Shown in pieces: positions 1-11,081 of a stretch of DNA of 64,000 nucleotides. Location: the NCBI GenBank assembly GCA_025618425.1, contig CM046832.1, positions 63,253,108-63,317,107 on the forward strand, written 5' to 3'. Numbering within the stretch: position 1 is the stretch's first letter; every line of letters begins with the position of its first letter. Position numbers and translations under genes: made by a program. The notes under the pieces were generated by a model. The model saw only the letters and a list, made by a program, of their open reading frames with translations. It ran no database searches and was not told the origin of the DNA. This DNA is from Heliocidaris tuberculata. Lineage: Eukaryota > Echinodermata > Echinoidea > Camarodonta > Echinometridae.

Positions 1-1085
1 GCTTCGTTTTTGTTTTTTGTTTTGTTTTGTTTTGTTTGTGGTTTTTTTTTTGGGGGGGGGGGTGTTGTTGCGCCCCCATTAAGTGTGGCACGTGGCATGT
101 TCCCTCTCTGCCCCTAGATATGCTACTGCTTGCAACCCCTGCCCCCAAAAGAAACAAATGAATGGTTACCTTGATTAAATGCGTGGAAGTTGGCTCTCAT
201 GATAATGGCCGCTTCCTTGTTATTTATTTCAGAGTACTGAGAAGAATGTTGCCAAAAATGAAAAAAAAAAAAAAAAAAAAATCCGTCGGGAAAGGATGTC
301 AGACGCCCTTAAAGTTTTGGGCAAATTTTGCCCTTAAAGTCTACGGACCAAGTTTTTGTCATATTAAGGAAGACTTACAGACGCACGTTACAAAAATATA
401 CATGTATAAACTAATTAAATTTTCCATCAGGGAAGGGCGTGCCAGTCCAACGAAAAACGCTTTTTTTAAAGGTGCGTCTGACAATCCCTTTATGAAGGTA
501 AATTTGTGTCATTAAAAAAAAAAAAAATTATTTATTTCTGTTTTTTATTTATCTATTTATTAATTTTTATTTATTATTTTATTTTTATTTATTTATTATT
601 AATTATTATTATTATTATTATTATTTTTTTTTTTTTTTTTTTGGGGGGGGGGGAAGTTGTGTTTTTAATGTTCAGTCAAACTACTTCCACTGACAAACTT
701 TGGCACATAGCATAGGTGGGCTGAAAGAGGCCCGACTTGAAGTCTTTTTCGGAGGCTTAGGGGCTAAACCCAAGTACCCAACTGTTAGGCCTATGGTATG
801 AATTGAGCTGATTACCTTTTCACAGTGATACAGACGGTCTAATACCCCCATCACCAGGGCCGTAGCCAGAGTTTGATGTTTGGGGGGGGGGGCACATACA
901 TGTAATTGATCGACGTCCTGGGGAGGGGTCTAAGAGGAGGGGTATCTCCCTTCCCTTTGGAAAATTTTTGCCTATTTAAAAGGGTGAAGATGCAAAATGG
1001 TGAATTTTCTGACATAAATTTGTTTTCATAATAAAAAAATTTCAACCGATCTTGGAAATTTTTTTTTTTTTTGGGGGGGGGGGGC
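1..1085. repeat. Low-complexity DNA with T-run/G-run junctions
   Basis: No gene is visible here. The stretch holds (TTTTG)n at the left edge, a T-run passing straight into a G-run (about 42-62 and again 618-653), a poly-A run near 258-282, an ATTT/ATT-rich stretch (540-618) and a third T/G junction at 1,061-1,084. Open frames through it encode only homopolymer-derived residues and are not taken as genes. Confidence 0.7.
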
Positions 1086-1087
1086 AG

Positions 1088-1155
1088 GTGCCCCCCCCGT
1101 GCCCCCCGTGCCCCCCGTGCCCCCCGTGCCCCCCGTGCCCCCCGTGCCCCCCGTG
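1088..1155. repeat. 9-bp minisatellite, GTGCCCCCC x7
   Basis: Seven almost perfect head-to-tail copies of GTGCCCCCC, the first with two extra C. Since 9 is divisible by three, several frames stay open through it; these are repeat-derived and not genes. Confidence 0.9.
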
Positions 1156-1984
1156 GCTACGTGCCTGCCCATCACACCAAGGTAGTTCTCACTACGTTCT
1201 GGAAAATGTTGCCAAAACGGGCTCAAACTGTGCGCGGGCGGAGTAATCGTAGTAGCAACTGTTTACGTTTACGATCTGTTTAAGAACTTCATGGACGGGT
1301 TCGGACTTGCTTGGACGGGAAGGGTGCTTTAGAACTTTGAGCCTGTTCAAAATTTCACACCCCCCCCCCCCCCTACCAACCCGCTAGCGACTCCGCTGCG
1401 TTCGAGGAGGAAGTTCACAGGTATCAACTAACGTAACCTGATATTTTGGTTGGTATAACATGTAAAAAAAATCATTACGACAGAGTATGTGTTTCAAACT
1501 ACGCATGCGCACATGTTTGTGATTCTTCATGACAAAGAGAAGGAATATGAAAAGAATTCTAAACCCTAATCTCTAAAGGCAATGCAGTGAAATAGTAGAT
1601 CAGAATCTGAACGACTTTATGTTAAGAGCAATCTCCGCATTATGCGATCTCCCACTTCCTGCTGCCAGGCCGAAAGATCGAAAATTCATATTTGAATAAT
1701 CTCTCTACGAAAATCGTTTTAATTCACAGGGTAGCAACAACAATGATGGTACTACAAAATGAGGTACTTTCTTTGGGTATTGAATTGGCTCAAACAAGCA
1801 CTGTGACGGCTGACACGAGGCTAGTCTCGAACCAGGCGCGCCGGAAGCAGTTTGGGATTGGGGGGGGGGGGGGGCAAACATTCAAGGGGGCTCACCTTTC
1901 AAGGGCTCATGTCTTTTCACCCCTAAAAAAAACACACACACGTTTTTCCACCTTCTCACAACAATACAGATCCTACTGCTAAAT
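1156..1984. other. Intergenic, no gene seen
   Basis: Contains a C-run (about 1,361-1,373) and a G-run (about 1,860-1,874) next to sequence typical of dispersed elements. No supported coding or RNA gene. Confidence 0.5.
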
Positions 1985-2215
1985 CAAAATTTTACTCGAA
2001 AATTCTCTGACAAGCAAAAAAAAAAAAAATAAAAAATAAAAAAGGTTATCAGCATTTTTGGGGTGTGTTTTTAATGGAAAATTCTCTGACAAGCAAAAAA
2101 AAACAACAAAAAAACACCAGAATTATGCTAAAATTCTGCTAAATTTTGTCAAATTATACTAAAGCGGTCAAAATTTTGCCAGAAAGCAGAATTCTGCCAA
2201 CTCTGGCAACCTTGC
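1985..2215 (+). repeat. Dispersed element with GCAGAATTCTGC core, copy 1
   Basis: The stretch with two 'AATTCTCTGACAAGCAAA' phrases, then AATTATGCTAAAATTCTGC and the palindrome GCAGAATTCTGC, recurs in inverted orientation at about 41,063-41,340. It is therefore a dispersed repeat. No coding capacity is visible. Confidence 0.65.
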
Positions 2216-2375
2216 GTCTAATACAAAACCTCCACTACGTTAAAGTTTAAAGTTTGAATGCTTTATCTGTCTTCAGTGATCTCCATGAATACGAAAAATG
2301 AATACAAAGGCTTACAATTACGTAATAAAGCAATCAAGCTTTTAATATACACACGATTTTTACTCCTTTACTACC

Positions 2376-2408
<33 letters not shown>

Positions 2409-3420
2409 GGGGGGGGTTTTTTTTTTGGGGGGGGGGGCGAAAATGCATTTTGCCCCCCACTTTTTCGTTTGGGGGGGGGACGACTGCTCCCCCTCCCTCC
2501 CCCCCCCCCCCCCCCCCCCCCCCCCTACTTTCGGCGCCTATGTCTCGAACCACGACTGATGTGAAAGGTGGGAAAAGTGCCCAATATTGTCCGTTTGGCG
2601 GGGTGGTATTTTTATGATTTGGCATGAGTTATATGATTTCCTTTTCTTACTTCACGTAAATATAGTTGAAAAATATATATATATTTAAAGTAGGTGGGGT
2701 GGTCTGTATTATTATTCCCCTCCAAATATTGGAGGTCCAGAAAAATATTTATATGAGCATTATTCAGACATCTCGCTCACCTCATATGACCAAGATTGGT
2801 TACTTGAATGGTAAAAAAGGACCGAATTTAGGGCGAGTTGTTACATGCCAGCTTATTTATTTATTCATTCTTTTGTAATGTAACTACCATATATTTGGTT
2901 CATAATATCTTCCCAGTACTCTTACTATAGCCTCAAGAGCAACAGAAATCATTCCATCTTCGGTAAAAGTTGAAGAACCATTACACTTTCTATTCTGAAG
3001 TTGACTTTGTTTCTGTGGACTTTAGACTTCATCTCATATTTAAACTTGAATATTTAACATACACATTTTTAATGGACACAGTGGAAAATAAACACGTCAG
3101 ATCACAAAGTTTGCCTTCATGATCTGGGGAGAGGCGAGAAACCAACATAATTTTGACGGCCTGATGGGAGGTGATTATAAATCTTTCAAAACTTGTGGAG
3201 AGAACTTGAGAGGAAATCATATAGCATGGAAAAGAATGGAAACTCACGGGAAGATAAGAAATTATTAGTTAAAAGGGGGGAACTTTCAAAAGTGGATAAA
3301 GAAAACGAGAAAGGGAACGATGGGATGAACAGAGTACAGAAAAAGAAGCGATGTAAATAACATTCCCATAGCTAATAAGCATATTTGGGTTCAAATTAAC
3401 GCACGACCTTTGCCCAAGTC
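2216..3420. other. Intergenic with extreme homopolymers
   Basis: Around 2,379-2,525 a long T-run, G-runs and a C-run of about 35 bases follow one another. The rest (2,530-3,420) is AT-rich single-copy-looking DNA without a supported gene. A weak kB-like word (GGGAACTTTC) lies near 3,278, upstream of copy 1; it has one mismatch to the consensus and is not claimed as a site. Confidence 0.45.
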
Positions 3421-3443
3421 AAGAATCACGGAGGGCTCTCTAC

Positions 3444-3488
3444 TGACGTCGCGATATCTGTTCACGTCAAGCACAATATAGTATATAA
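3444..3488 (+). promoter_or_regulatory. Candidate core promoter of IICHS copy 1
   Basis: A CRE-like TGACGTC (3,444-3,450) and a TATATAA box (3,482-3,488) stand about 40 bp before an ATG with strong start context at 3,526. The position would put transcription start near 3,515. This is inference from motifs and spacing only. Confidence 0.3.
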
Positions 3489-3525
3489 CGGAAATAAAAC
3501 TACATCGGCTTTGTTTTGCAGAAGG

Positions 3526-3564
3526 ATGGACATGATGGAAGATGAGTCAAACATGAACGACGTG
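3526..3564 (+). CDS. Candidate first coding exon of IICHS copy 1
   Basis: The start ATG at 3,526 has A at -3 and G at +4. The frame encodes a short acidic peptide, M-D-M-M-E-D-E-S-N-M-N-D-V, and can leave by a GTGGGT donor at 3,565 in phase 0. That joins in frame to the exon at 4,884, which in this copy has ATA where the paralogues have ATG after the same TATAG acceptor, so copy 1 needs an upstream start. A competing GTAACC donor at 3,569 would leave phase 1 and run into a stop in the next exon. No paralogue shows a recognisable match to this exon, so support is modest. Confidence 0.35.
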
Positions 3565-4883
3565 GTGGGTAACCAATTTCATGCCTATTTTATGTTTGCA
3601 TCTGGTTTAGTCCTTATCCTACAGGTGTTCTCCGCTGAGTATAATTCGTTCTACGTCGAAGATACAATGTAGGCCTACGTAAAAATGACAAGGTGTTGGT
3701 CTGTCTGCCTGAATGGCAAACATTTCTGTTGTCATAATGTTCAAAGTACAATATCATGTCGTCTATCGATTCCCATAATCCACATTAGCACTGAGTTGAA
3801 CAAGGGCTTATTTAACCTTACTGCGACGCAGCACTCATTCAAGTAGGGGATCGATGTGAACAATCAATCGGGCCAATTTCTGTACTGGCTCCCTGTCAGG
3901 TTTTTATGTTAACCGGTATATTTTGTATTTTTGTTTGATGTTGCATTCGCCTCAAGCCCCCAAACATGCTATTAAACTTGTGGGTAGGCCCTATAGGTCT
4001 ACCGTCTACCATCTGCATTTGCAGTCTGATGGGGGTCGACTTAAATATGAGTAGATATCAATCTCCTCGAATTATAATCGATAATTTAAAAAAAAATTAT
4101 GAAATTTTATGGAAAGATTATTTGGATATTTTGATATGAAAATGGCCATGAAAATCTATTTCAACATGGCTTGTTCTACTGTTAATAAAACCATTGCAGC
4201 AAGTGCATGTTATCTCAAATCTGATTTTCAGAAAATGCATAGTGTTGGCAAAAGTCAAATGAACAAAAATTTGTCCTCAGTTTTATAATTTGTTTAGATG
4301 AGAGTAAATAAAACACACCTGATAAAATGCTCGCTCTTCGACGCCATGAGTTTTTTGTAGTTATCACAGTATTTTATGTTGCTTTTATGATTTATCAGTC
4401 TTCACCAAATATTTTGTGTTGATTTCTTGATATTCTCAATAATGAATATATCACAGATGGAATTGTTTTGCTGAGTTTACAACTTACAAAGAAGGTTCTA
4501 TTTATGTTGATTAAAACACGTATTGAAAACTTGACAACTTCAAAAGAAAAACGGTTATTCAAATGGGAAAATAGATTTATCCGGCTGTATGTTGTCCCTC
4601 ATATACCGTTCCATCCAATTGAATATGATTTGTCATCGATTTGCTCTTGGACCAACCAAATGTAGATGCGCCAAGAAAGACATACTTTCAATAAAATTAA
4701 AGTATATTGCTTTGACCAATGCTGTGTATTACCTCTAAAGGTATAGTAAGCTCTTTACAGGTCTATATGTACTCTTGGTAGACCTCTGAAATGTTTATGT
4801 ATGTTTATAGATAAGAATGTAAATGGGATAACATAGGAAAAAGTATTTTTGCTTCTACTTTTGGAACATCATTCTCTATATAG

Positions 4884-5163
4884 ATAATCAGTCCTTCCGT
4901 AGCTAGACCAGTTACAATAGGAATCTGCACGTCAGCATTAAGGCATAACATCGAGGCTTTCATTGCCAAGGTTTCAAGTCTGACCAATGTAACAGTCCGA
5001 TTCGTAGAACTACCATACAACAACCTCGACAGATTTCGTCTTAAAAGTGAAGGACTTGATGGTGTAATTATTTGTCATTCTATCAACAATCGTCGGTTTG
5101 CAGTCACAGATGTCATGGATGCTCTCTATGACAAGTTCCTGCCTCATGTTAAACACATTTTTG
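4884..5163 (+). CDS. IICHS family copy 1, exon 2 (N-terminal alpha/beta half-domain)
   Basis: Function is unknown. The exon starts after the acceptor ...CTATATAG and ends in phase 1 before the donor GTATGT at 5,164. It encodes about 93 residues with alternating strands and helices: strand VTIGIC (residues 10-15), helix over NIEAFIAKV, strand VTVRFVEL (36-43), then GLDGVIICHSINNRRF (57-72) and helix VTDVMDALYDKFL. That order resembles the first half of a Rossmann/flavodoxin-like fold, but no P-loop, TIR or caspase catalytic motif is seen. The first codon is ATA, not ATG as in copies 3 and 4, so this exon cannot start translation by itself. Exons 2 and 3 together are 1,206 nt, exactly 402 codons. 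Confidence 0.8.
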
Positions 5164-5559
5164 GTATGTAATGAAATGACATATTCACAGAGTTACTTAT
5201 GTGCTTCACTGATACTTGTTCAACCCTTCATTTGAGAAAAAAAAATGATATAATTTTTGTATGTCTGGACTGACATGACTGAGGGTTGAGCATCGTTGCA
5301 AGATATGTTGCTTCGAAGCATTTTGAGCTTATTGTGTTGTTTTTTTTTTTCAAGCAGTGTTCTTCTAATATTATGTGTATGTCTGTTTAAAAATGGAAAT
5401 TCAAAATGAAGGAAATATTGAGTAAGTCTGGATAAGCTTGGCTTCTACTTTTGGCGTACATAAGTCTATACTCCTAAACATAATAAAGAAAATTTGATAT
5501 TTAAAGGGATTTGCAATGTCCAATAAGTTTTCTAAAATGTTCTTTCTTGATACATGCAG
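5164..5559 (+). other. Phase-1 intron of IICHS copy 1
   Basis: GTATGT donor, TACATGCAG acceptor with a pyrimidine-rich lead (TTCTTTCTTGATACATGCAG). The same intron phase and the same acceptor style (CATGCAG or GTGCAG) recur in copies 3, 4 and 5. Confidence 0.75.
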
Positions 5560-6485
5560 GAGAGAACAATGTCTGTGTCATTGCACATGACTTCCCTTGG
5601 CCAATGGGACCAGCCAGGTCATCGCATGAAGATCATATCCGGATTAAAGATACCTACATGGACAGCTTCCGCAGCAAGCAACCAACAACCTTCGAGTGCT
5701 CCAAGCTGGCCATGATCTGTGGTAGGCTGGACAAGCAGGTGGACATGGACGAAGAAGATTGGAAACGACTGGTGGTCTTTGTTCCTCAATGTCGTGTTCA
5801 GCCAGAATCTTATAAGTCGGCCCCGGATCATTCAAAATATGTCCCATTCGTTGCAAAAGCGGGGATGTTCACATTTCTAACATTACGATATTGCAGACCT
5901 GTTCAACGTATTCATTGTCCTCTTGGAGAGGACAGTGCCCCCCTTCCCTCTGTTCCGACATCCCAATCGTCTCAAGGAATAATAGGCTCTGTCATTTGGC
6001 TTGTTTGGTTTCCTTTCAAGGTCGTTATGAAGACGGTGGATTTTATTTTGTCGTGCACAGTACCAAATAGTGCCAGCCATACTGTGTGGACTTCATTCCA
6101 GGAGGATGTCATCAACAAGACCCTTGAGCGATCAAAGTCCCACACTGGTCTCTTTGGGATATTTTGCTGGATATGCTCCTTCCCCTCTCGATTGTTTTTC
6201 AATTCCTGTATGTTTGCCGTCACCTTGGTTTGGAGATGTTTCTGGAATGTTTGTAAATATTTGGGGGTAGCAATAGGAGCGTACATCGTGATTCCTTTCA
6301 TTGGCAAAGTGTACTACTGCCTACGATCGGACGGTCAAATAGAAGGAAACGAGATGGCATCAGATGGTGAGATTCTTCACTGGTCGAAGGCACCATGGTG
6401 GAAGGTACCATCCCGATTTTGGCACCACTTTTATCATATGGGTGTCACGCGTGTCTCCAACCTTTTAAATAATGGTCAAGAATGA
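5560..6485 (+). CDS. IICHS family copy 1, exon 3 (end of head domain and membrane tail)
   Basis: Opens in phase 1, completing a Gly codon, and is open to TGA at 6,483-6,485. It encodes about 308 residues (95-401 of the joined protein). First comes strand NVCVIAHDFPWP, then a loop with the invariant run YMDSFRSKQPTTFEC, a helix LAMICGRLDKQVDMDEEDW (about 143-161) and a Ser/Pro-rich linker near 215-232. Three hydrophobic stretches follow (about 233-258, 290-322 and 326-347), then a Trp-rich hydrophilic end. The likely product is a membrane-anchored protein with one alpha/beta head. No signal peptide is apparent, so the head is probably cytosolic. This tail is shared, with damage, by copies 3 and 4. 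Antisense frames over the exon are shadows. Confidence 0.8.
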
Positions 6486-6786
6486 TTATTCGAATAGAAT
6501 CATTTTCAGCGGTCGTAATGATTCTGAAGAGAAGGCCATATGAAGTCTTGAGAGACATTTATTGAATTTGATACTGTGCTGACTCTTTCTTCAATTGTTT
6601 TCTAATTTAATTTGCTGCCCTGTTGTAGTTCCTGTATTTCTGGCAACCAGATTTACTGCGACATACATTGCCGTATCCAGCTTAGGTTGAAATCGGCTAC
6701 CGGCCACCGGTCAACCCCCCCCCCCCCCATGTGAAGGCAGAGAATATATCAATACCACGAACTCTGGGTCTACGGTATGTGGGGCT

Positions 6787-6824
<38 letters not shown>

Positions 6825-7344
6825 TCGAGTCTCAGGGGAAATTCCTGCAGCTCATGTTTAGCAATATTGGATACGGCACAAAATTTGTCTCCTGCATCGT
6901 ACTTTTGTTTGATAATGTTAACTCTAGTTGGGCGTTAGAGTCGAAATAGAAATCTGTATAATGCTGGTCTAGCTACGGAAGGACTGGATGATTTTGCCTC
7001 TAATTATCAGAGCAGTTCTTCTTCTTCTGGATACTGAATCAACTTTGTATTTCATATTTTGTTCCTTGCCATTTTGCCCAGGTAATTGATCGTGATTTGT
7101 AATAACATGTATTTCATATGATACGATATATCCTGTAATAGTCTACATGTTTAGAGGAAGGCCATATCAGGATCGTTACAAATGGATACTACTTTTTAAA
7201 AAACCAGACAAAACAAAACAAAACAAAACAACACCATTAAACGGAACACTTGCTGATTCATACACTTTATGGTACATTTATTAACAATTAATCTGGCTAT
7301 GCATGTATATGTTGTATACACACTCATAATAATACCCCCCCCCC

Positions 7345-7377
<33 letters not shown>

Positions 7378-7714
7378 GTACATGTACAAAACGGTGCGAG
7401 AAGACAGTCTATTCGCCCGTTTATGAATATCATTCTAGAACTATGTGGAAGCAAATACTGAGGTCGGTTCATTATTTCATAGTCTTTGGCAAAAAATGTC
7501 AAAGGCTTGGTAGCAGTTTTCAAAAATGGTTGCAATTCGTACATCCACATCTATACTCCTATACGTAATGGGAAGACAATGAAAAAGAAGAGCAGCCGTT
7601 TCTCAGTTCTGTTTTCATTTCCACGAGTCAGTATAACTACTCAGACAATATTCTCTTTATTTACAGGATATGATATTTTCTTGTACTAAAGTTCCAGTTG
7701 ACATAACGGTTACA
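6486..7714. other. Intergenic with 36-base C tract
   Basis: No gene supported. There is a short C-run near 6,716-6,728 and an uninterrupted run of 36 C at 6,788-6,823. A C-run joins an A-run at about 7,335-7,371. The remaining sequence is AT-rich. Confidence 0.6.
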
Positions 7715-7925
7715 TGTCGTTTTTCCGAAGGTTTATAATTCCGAATGTTCGTTTTTCCGAAGGTTCATTACTCCGACGGCTCGTAATTCCGAAAATGAAA
7801 TAGGGTTCATAATTCCGAAGGTTCGTAATTCCGAAAAGTTATGTAGGACTCTATTGTATTTTCGGAACGAACCTTAGGAATTATGAACCTTCGAAACGAA
7901 CCTTTGGGAAAATGAGTACCCCCCG
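7715..7925. repeat. TTCCGAA foldback repeat cluster
   Basis: About eight spaced copies of variants of 'GTTCGTAATTCCGAAGG' are arranged so that the right part (GGAACGAACCTTAGGAATTATGAACC) is the reverse complement of the left part. The single strand would fold back on itself. No coding capacity. Confidence 0.75.
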
Positions 7926-8084
7926 ACATAACATTACAAGCATTTAGAAAAAGTTTATTATGCTGTTTATTATGTCAACGACCATCATGTTGCTCTGTAT
8001 ATCACACAATGTAATCCAGTTGTAACTGCCGTAGTTTAGTATCATAGTTTAAGTTTTTAACTGGACATTACAGGTTTGACGAGA

Positions 8085-8520
8085 ACAATCACATGTACCA
8101 GTTTTTGAGCTGGAACGAAAAAATTAAGAAAATGCAGTCAAAAGGAAACCAGCGATTGTATTTCCTTAGAAAACTCAGGTCATTTAGTGTGAGGAGTCAA
8201 ACATTTGCTCTCTTTTATCAAAGTGTTGTACAATCTGTCAAATGTTTCTCTTCAGTAGCATGGTTCAGTGGTTTAAAAGAAAAAAAATAAGTCCAAACTG
8301 ACAAGGGTTGTATCACAATTAGAATTACAGGAATGACCATGCAACAATTCGAAGACAATGTACAATCAGCTCTCTTAACTAGGCTTGATATTATAATGAA
8401 AGATGTATCACATCCGCTTCACGATGAGGTGACTGTAAACAGATCTGGTAGAATTAGACCTCCAAAAGTGAAGACCGAGAGATACAGACGGTCATTTTTT
8501 ATCACAACATGAAAAGCTTT
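8085..8520 (+). pseudogene. LINE reverse transcriptase C-terminal relic
   Basis: The frame at 8,093-8,290 reads KIKKMQSKGNQRLYFLRKLR, then FALFYQSVVQSV and WFSGLKEK. This is the typical region behind the polymerase domain of non-LTR retrotransposons (QRLyFLRkLrsf... lFYqSvv.Sv... WfgnL). After the stop at 8,288 the downstream bases still translate, with frameshifts, into the usual tail (KSKLTRVV, later HPLHDE, and a basic end). It is a 5'-truncated dead copy and not a host gene. The clade was not determined. Confidence 0.65.
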
Positions 8521-8689
8521 TAGTAGTTAATTTAACAGATGAGGTAATGTTTTCTGTCCATTAACAGTGCATAAAGGTACTTGGCTAAATGTGTGCATTT
8601 CATAGGGGTTTTTTTACTTACTTAGTTATTTAACATGTGGGCGGAGAGACATTTGGATACAGTTTTGTGTCTGATTGTCCTTCTGTTAC

Positions 8690-9010
8690 CGCGGAATTGC
8701 CCATGTGCATGCAGTCCCCTGGGAACGATTTTGTTACTTATTACTGGGGGTGCTGTGAGCAGATTTTTTTATTTTTTTGGGGGGGGGGTGTAGTTGCTTG
8801 ACAAGCAAAAAAAAAAAAAAAAAAAGGTCCTCAGCGTTCTGGGGTCTCTTTTTGTCTCCAAAAAATCTCTGACTAGCATAATCAGCATTTTGCTGGCTAC
8901 AGCACCCCAAGCACCCCCTACAGCACCCCCAGCATCCTCAGAAAATTCTGGGGGTGCTACAGCACCCCCAGCACCCCGGCTCCGAGGGGCCTGTGTGCAT
9001 GTGCATGTAT
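8690..9010. mobile_element. Short inverted-repeat element, CAGCACCCCC-rich
   Basis: Outer arms CATGTGCATGCAGTCCCCTG and its approximate complement near 8,986-9,008 bracket a T/G homopolymer junction (8,764-8,788), a poly-A run and several 'CTACAGCACCCCCAGCA' units. Similar 'ACTGGGGGTGCTGTGAGCAG' DNA occurs near 40,915 and 51,830-52,010, so this is a dispersed non-coding element. Confidence 0.5.
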
Positions 9011-9063
9011 TGGTCTAGTCAAAATACATGGTAGCTTTTTCAGCAAACTGGACGTGGTCGAGA

Positions 9064-9697
9064 CCCCGTTCTCACTCACTTTGAAAGTGGACTTTTGGAG
9101 CGGTCTATCTAAGACCCGTTCCTCAGGAACGGTTCTTAGGTGAGTGTGAACGGTCAAAGTGGTCCAGGAAGTGGTCTTCTGGACCGCTCCAGAAGACCAC
9201 CTCGGGGAGGTGGTCTTGAGGAACGGGTCTTATTAAGAGCGGTATGGACCGCTCTAAACGTGCAATGTGAACGAAAGCGTACTTCAACCGGAAGTGAGCT
9301 AGTGACGTTCCGCGCGGAAAGAAAAAATCAACACCCACATGCGATGCACCTTTTCGATGCCGCAGCCAGCCTCGACCCCTCGTCGGAAGTTCTAACTGTT
9401 AAATACAACTAGTAAGTAGATTATATTTGTGTACCAGATCACATATATTGCGTAGAAAAAAAAAAGCAAAAGCAATCGATCGGGCAGCCGGCAGGCACGC
9501 TACGGTACATCAGTTTGTATTCCGCGCGAAAAATTTGACCCGCTGACCTGAGCTGCGATAGCAACAAGGCCACTTTGAATCGTGGAGCGGTTTGAGCGAG
9601 AAAAACTGCTCGGAGTGTGAACGCTAGCAAACCGTTCCTCAAGACCCGTTCCTTTGGAGCGGTCTAAGACCACTTTCAAAAGTGAGTGAGAACGGGG
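9064..9697. mobile_element. 634-bp MITE, TIR CCCCGTTCTCACTCAC
   Basis: The left end CCCCGTTCTCACTCACTTTG and right end AAAGTGAGTGAGAACGGGG are inverted repeats. Inside are further GGAGCGGTCT/AGACCRCTT repeats in both orientations. No transposase frame is present. Flanking target duplication is not clear. Confidence 0.75.
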
Positions 9698-11080
9698 TAT
9701 ACATGTACCCATGTCAACCTGACCAAGTTTCAGTAGGGCTTATTGTATTCTACTTTCTATTCACTAGATTTACAAGTGTACTAGAGGTTCTTTCTCCGTA
9801 GCACATTTCTTACATCTGTGCTTATTTTTTTCATATTAATCGCATAATAATTCCAGTACTGAGTGGATATGTCCAGTTTGTGTACACTTTATACTTTATA
9901 CTTGATGCATGAAAATTGTATTGTATTTATGTTTAATTTCTATATATTTTACATGTATAAGTATTAAACTGTAAATGGCGACGGTGTTATACATTTGACA
10001 ACTACTGTATTCCTAGGAACTCTTTTTTGGGTAATGATATGGGTAGACTCTACTGAAAGCTTTGCAGCCAAATATTTTGCTAACTTTACTAATAAACAAA
10101 ATGCCTTGAATTTGCAATGAATAGTTTACTATCACCTACCGTTACCTGACCTTACACATGTAGTAAGGAAAACAAACAAACAAACAAAACAACAAAAAGT
10201 AAGATAATAATATTTGCCATCTACAAATGTTTTACACTGTCTGCTACATGTATAGTGCCAGTCAGCATTCATTTGGCTGCGCTCTTGCACGCCCGGCCCA
10301 GAGCAGTGGATTTGGTCTACTAATCCCATTGTTCTGGCTTGGATGGTGTGAGGGTGCTGTGGATGGGCGCTGACTGATACTGAATGTCTCAGTCCATGTA
10401 CTTTGCATGAATGTGATTGTCTTCCTTTCCTCCTTTTCTCTCACAGCCTCTGTTGCGCAGCTATTTTATCTTGAGATAATAATTTTTATTGTCTCCTTTT
10501 TTCACCCAGGCATTCCTATGCCAGAGCACTTTTCATGTTGATTAGGTTGTAACTTGTAAATCATGTGTGTGTGGGTGCGTGTGTGTGTGGTGTGTGTGGA
10601 GTGCGCGTGTGTGTGTGTGTGTGTGTGCGTGTGTGCTGTCTCAGTTGGAGGGGTGCTCTGGCATGGAGGTGCCTGGATGGGAGCGAGCTCCGTATAGCAA
10701 ACCACTGTACATGTAATTGCACTGCCTCTCTCCTCTTTCTGTCGCTTTAGCTTTTCTCTCCCCTCTTCTTTGTAATCTTCTCGTGCAATATTTTAAAATT
10801 TTTAAATCGTGATCATCATTAAATGTATTCTATGTAAGGAAACGGTACAGTTTATGTTAAGTTATACTGTATTATTTGTATTCATTTCATTTATGCACCT
10901 ACAGTCTTTACATCTTTGAATGTCCGAAAGCAAATTTTATGTGTTTTTTACATGACAACAAATTATCTTGAATCTTGAATCTTGAATGCTGTGAAGTCAT
11001 AATATTTGAATGTTGTTAGTGAATAAATTCAGTCAACTGATCAATCAGTATCGATCGGCAAAGTTTGTTTTGTACGGTTC
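9698..11080. other. Intergenic; microsatellite and a LINE-like 3' tail
   Basis: No gene supported. A (GT)n stretch (10,563-10,633) sits between inverted arms containing ATGCCAGAGCAC (about 10,518) and its complement (about 10,655). The end near 10,968-10,988 has three copies of ATCTTGAAT, a type of tail found at the 3' end of some LINEs, so 10,750-10,990 may be a LINE 3' untranslated fragment. Confidence 0.45.
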
Positions 11081-11081
11081 C

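Noticed and set aside
2258..2625. Open frames through the T/G/C homopolymer region
   Set aside because: Encoded Phe, Gly and Pro runs come from homopolymers; no conserved protein is recognisable.
4884..6000. Assignment of the head to TIR, caspase/CHAT or a GTPase
   Set aside because: The strand order would fit several alpha/beta folds, but there is no P-loop, no TIR catalytic Glu context, and no caspase His/Cys pair (SHG...QACRG). The His in IICHS and IAHDF is not enough.
5619..6307. Minus-strand open frames opposite IICHS copy 1 exon 3
   Set aside because: They are shadows of the plus-strand exon. The plus frame carries the conserved motifs and splice phase.
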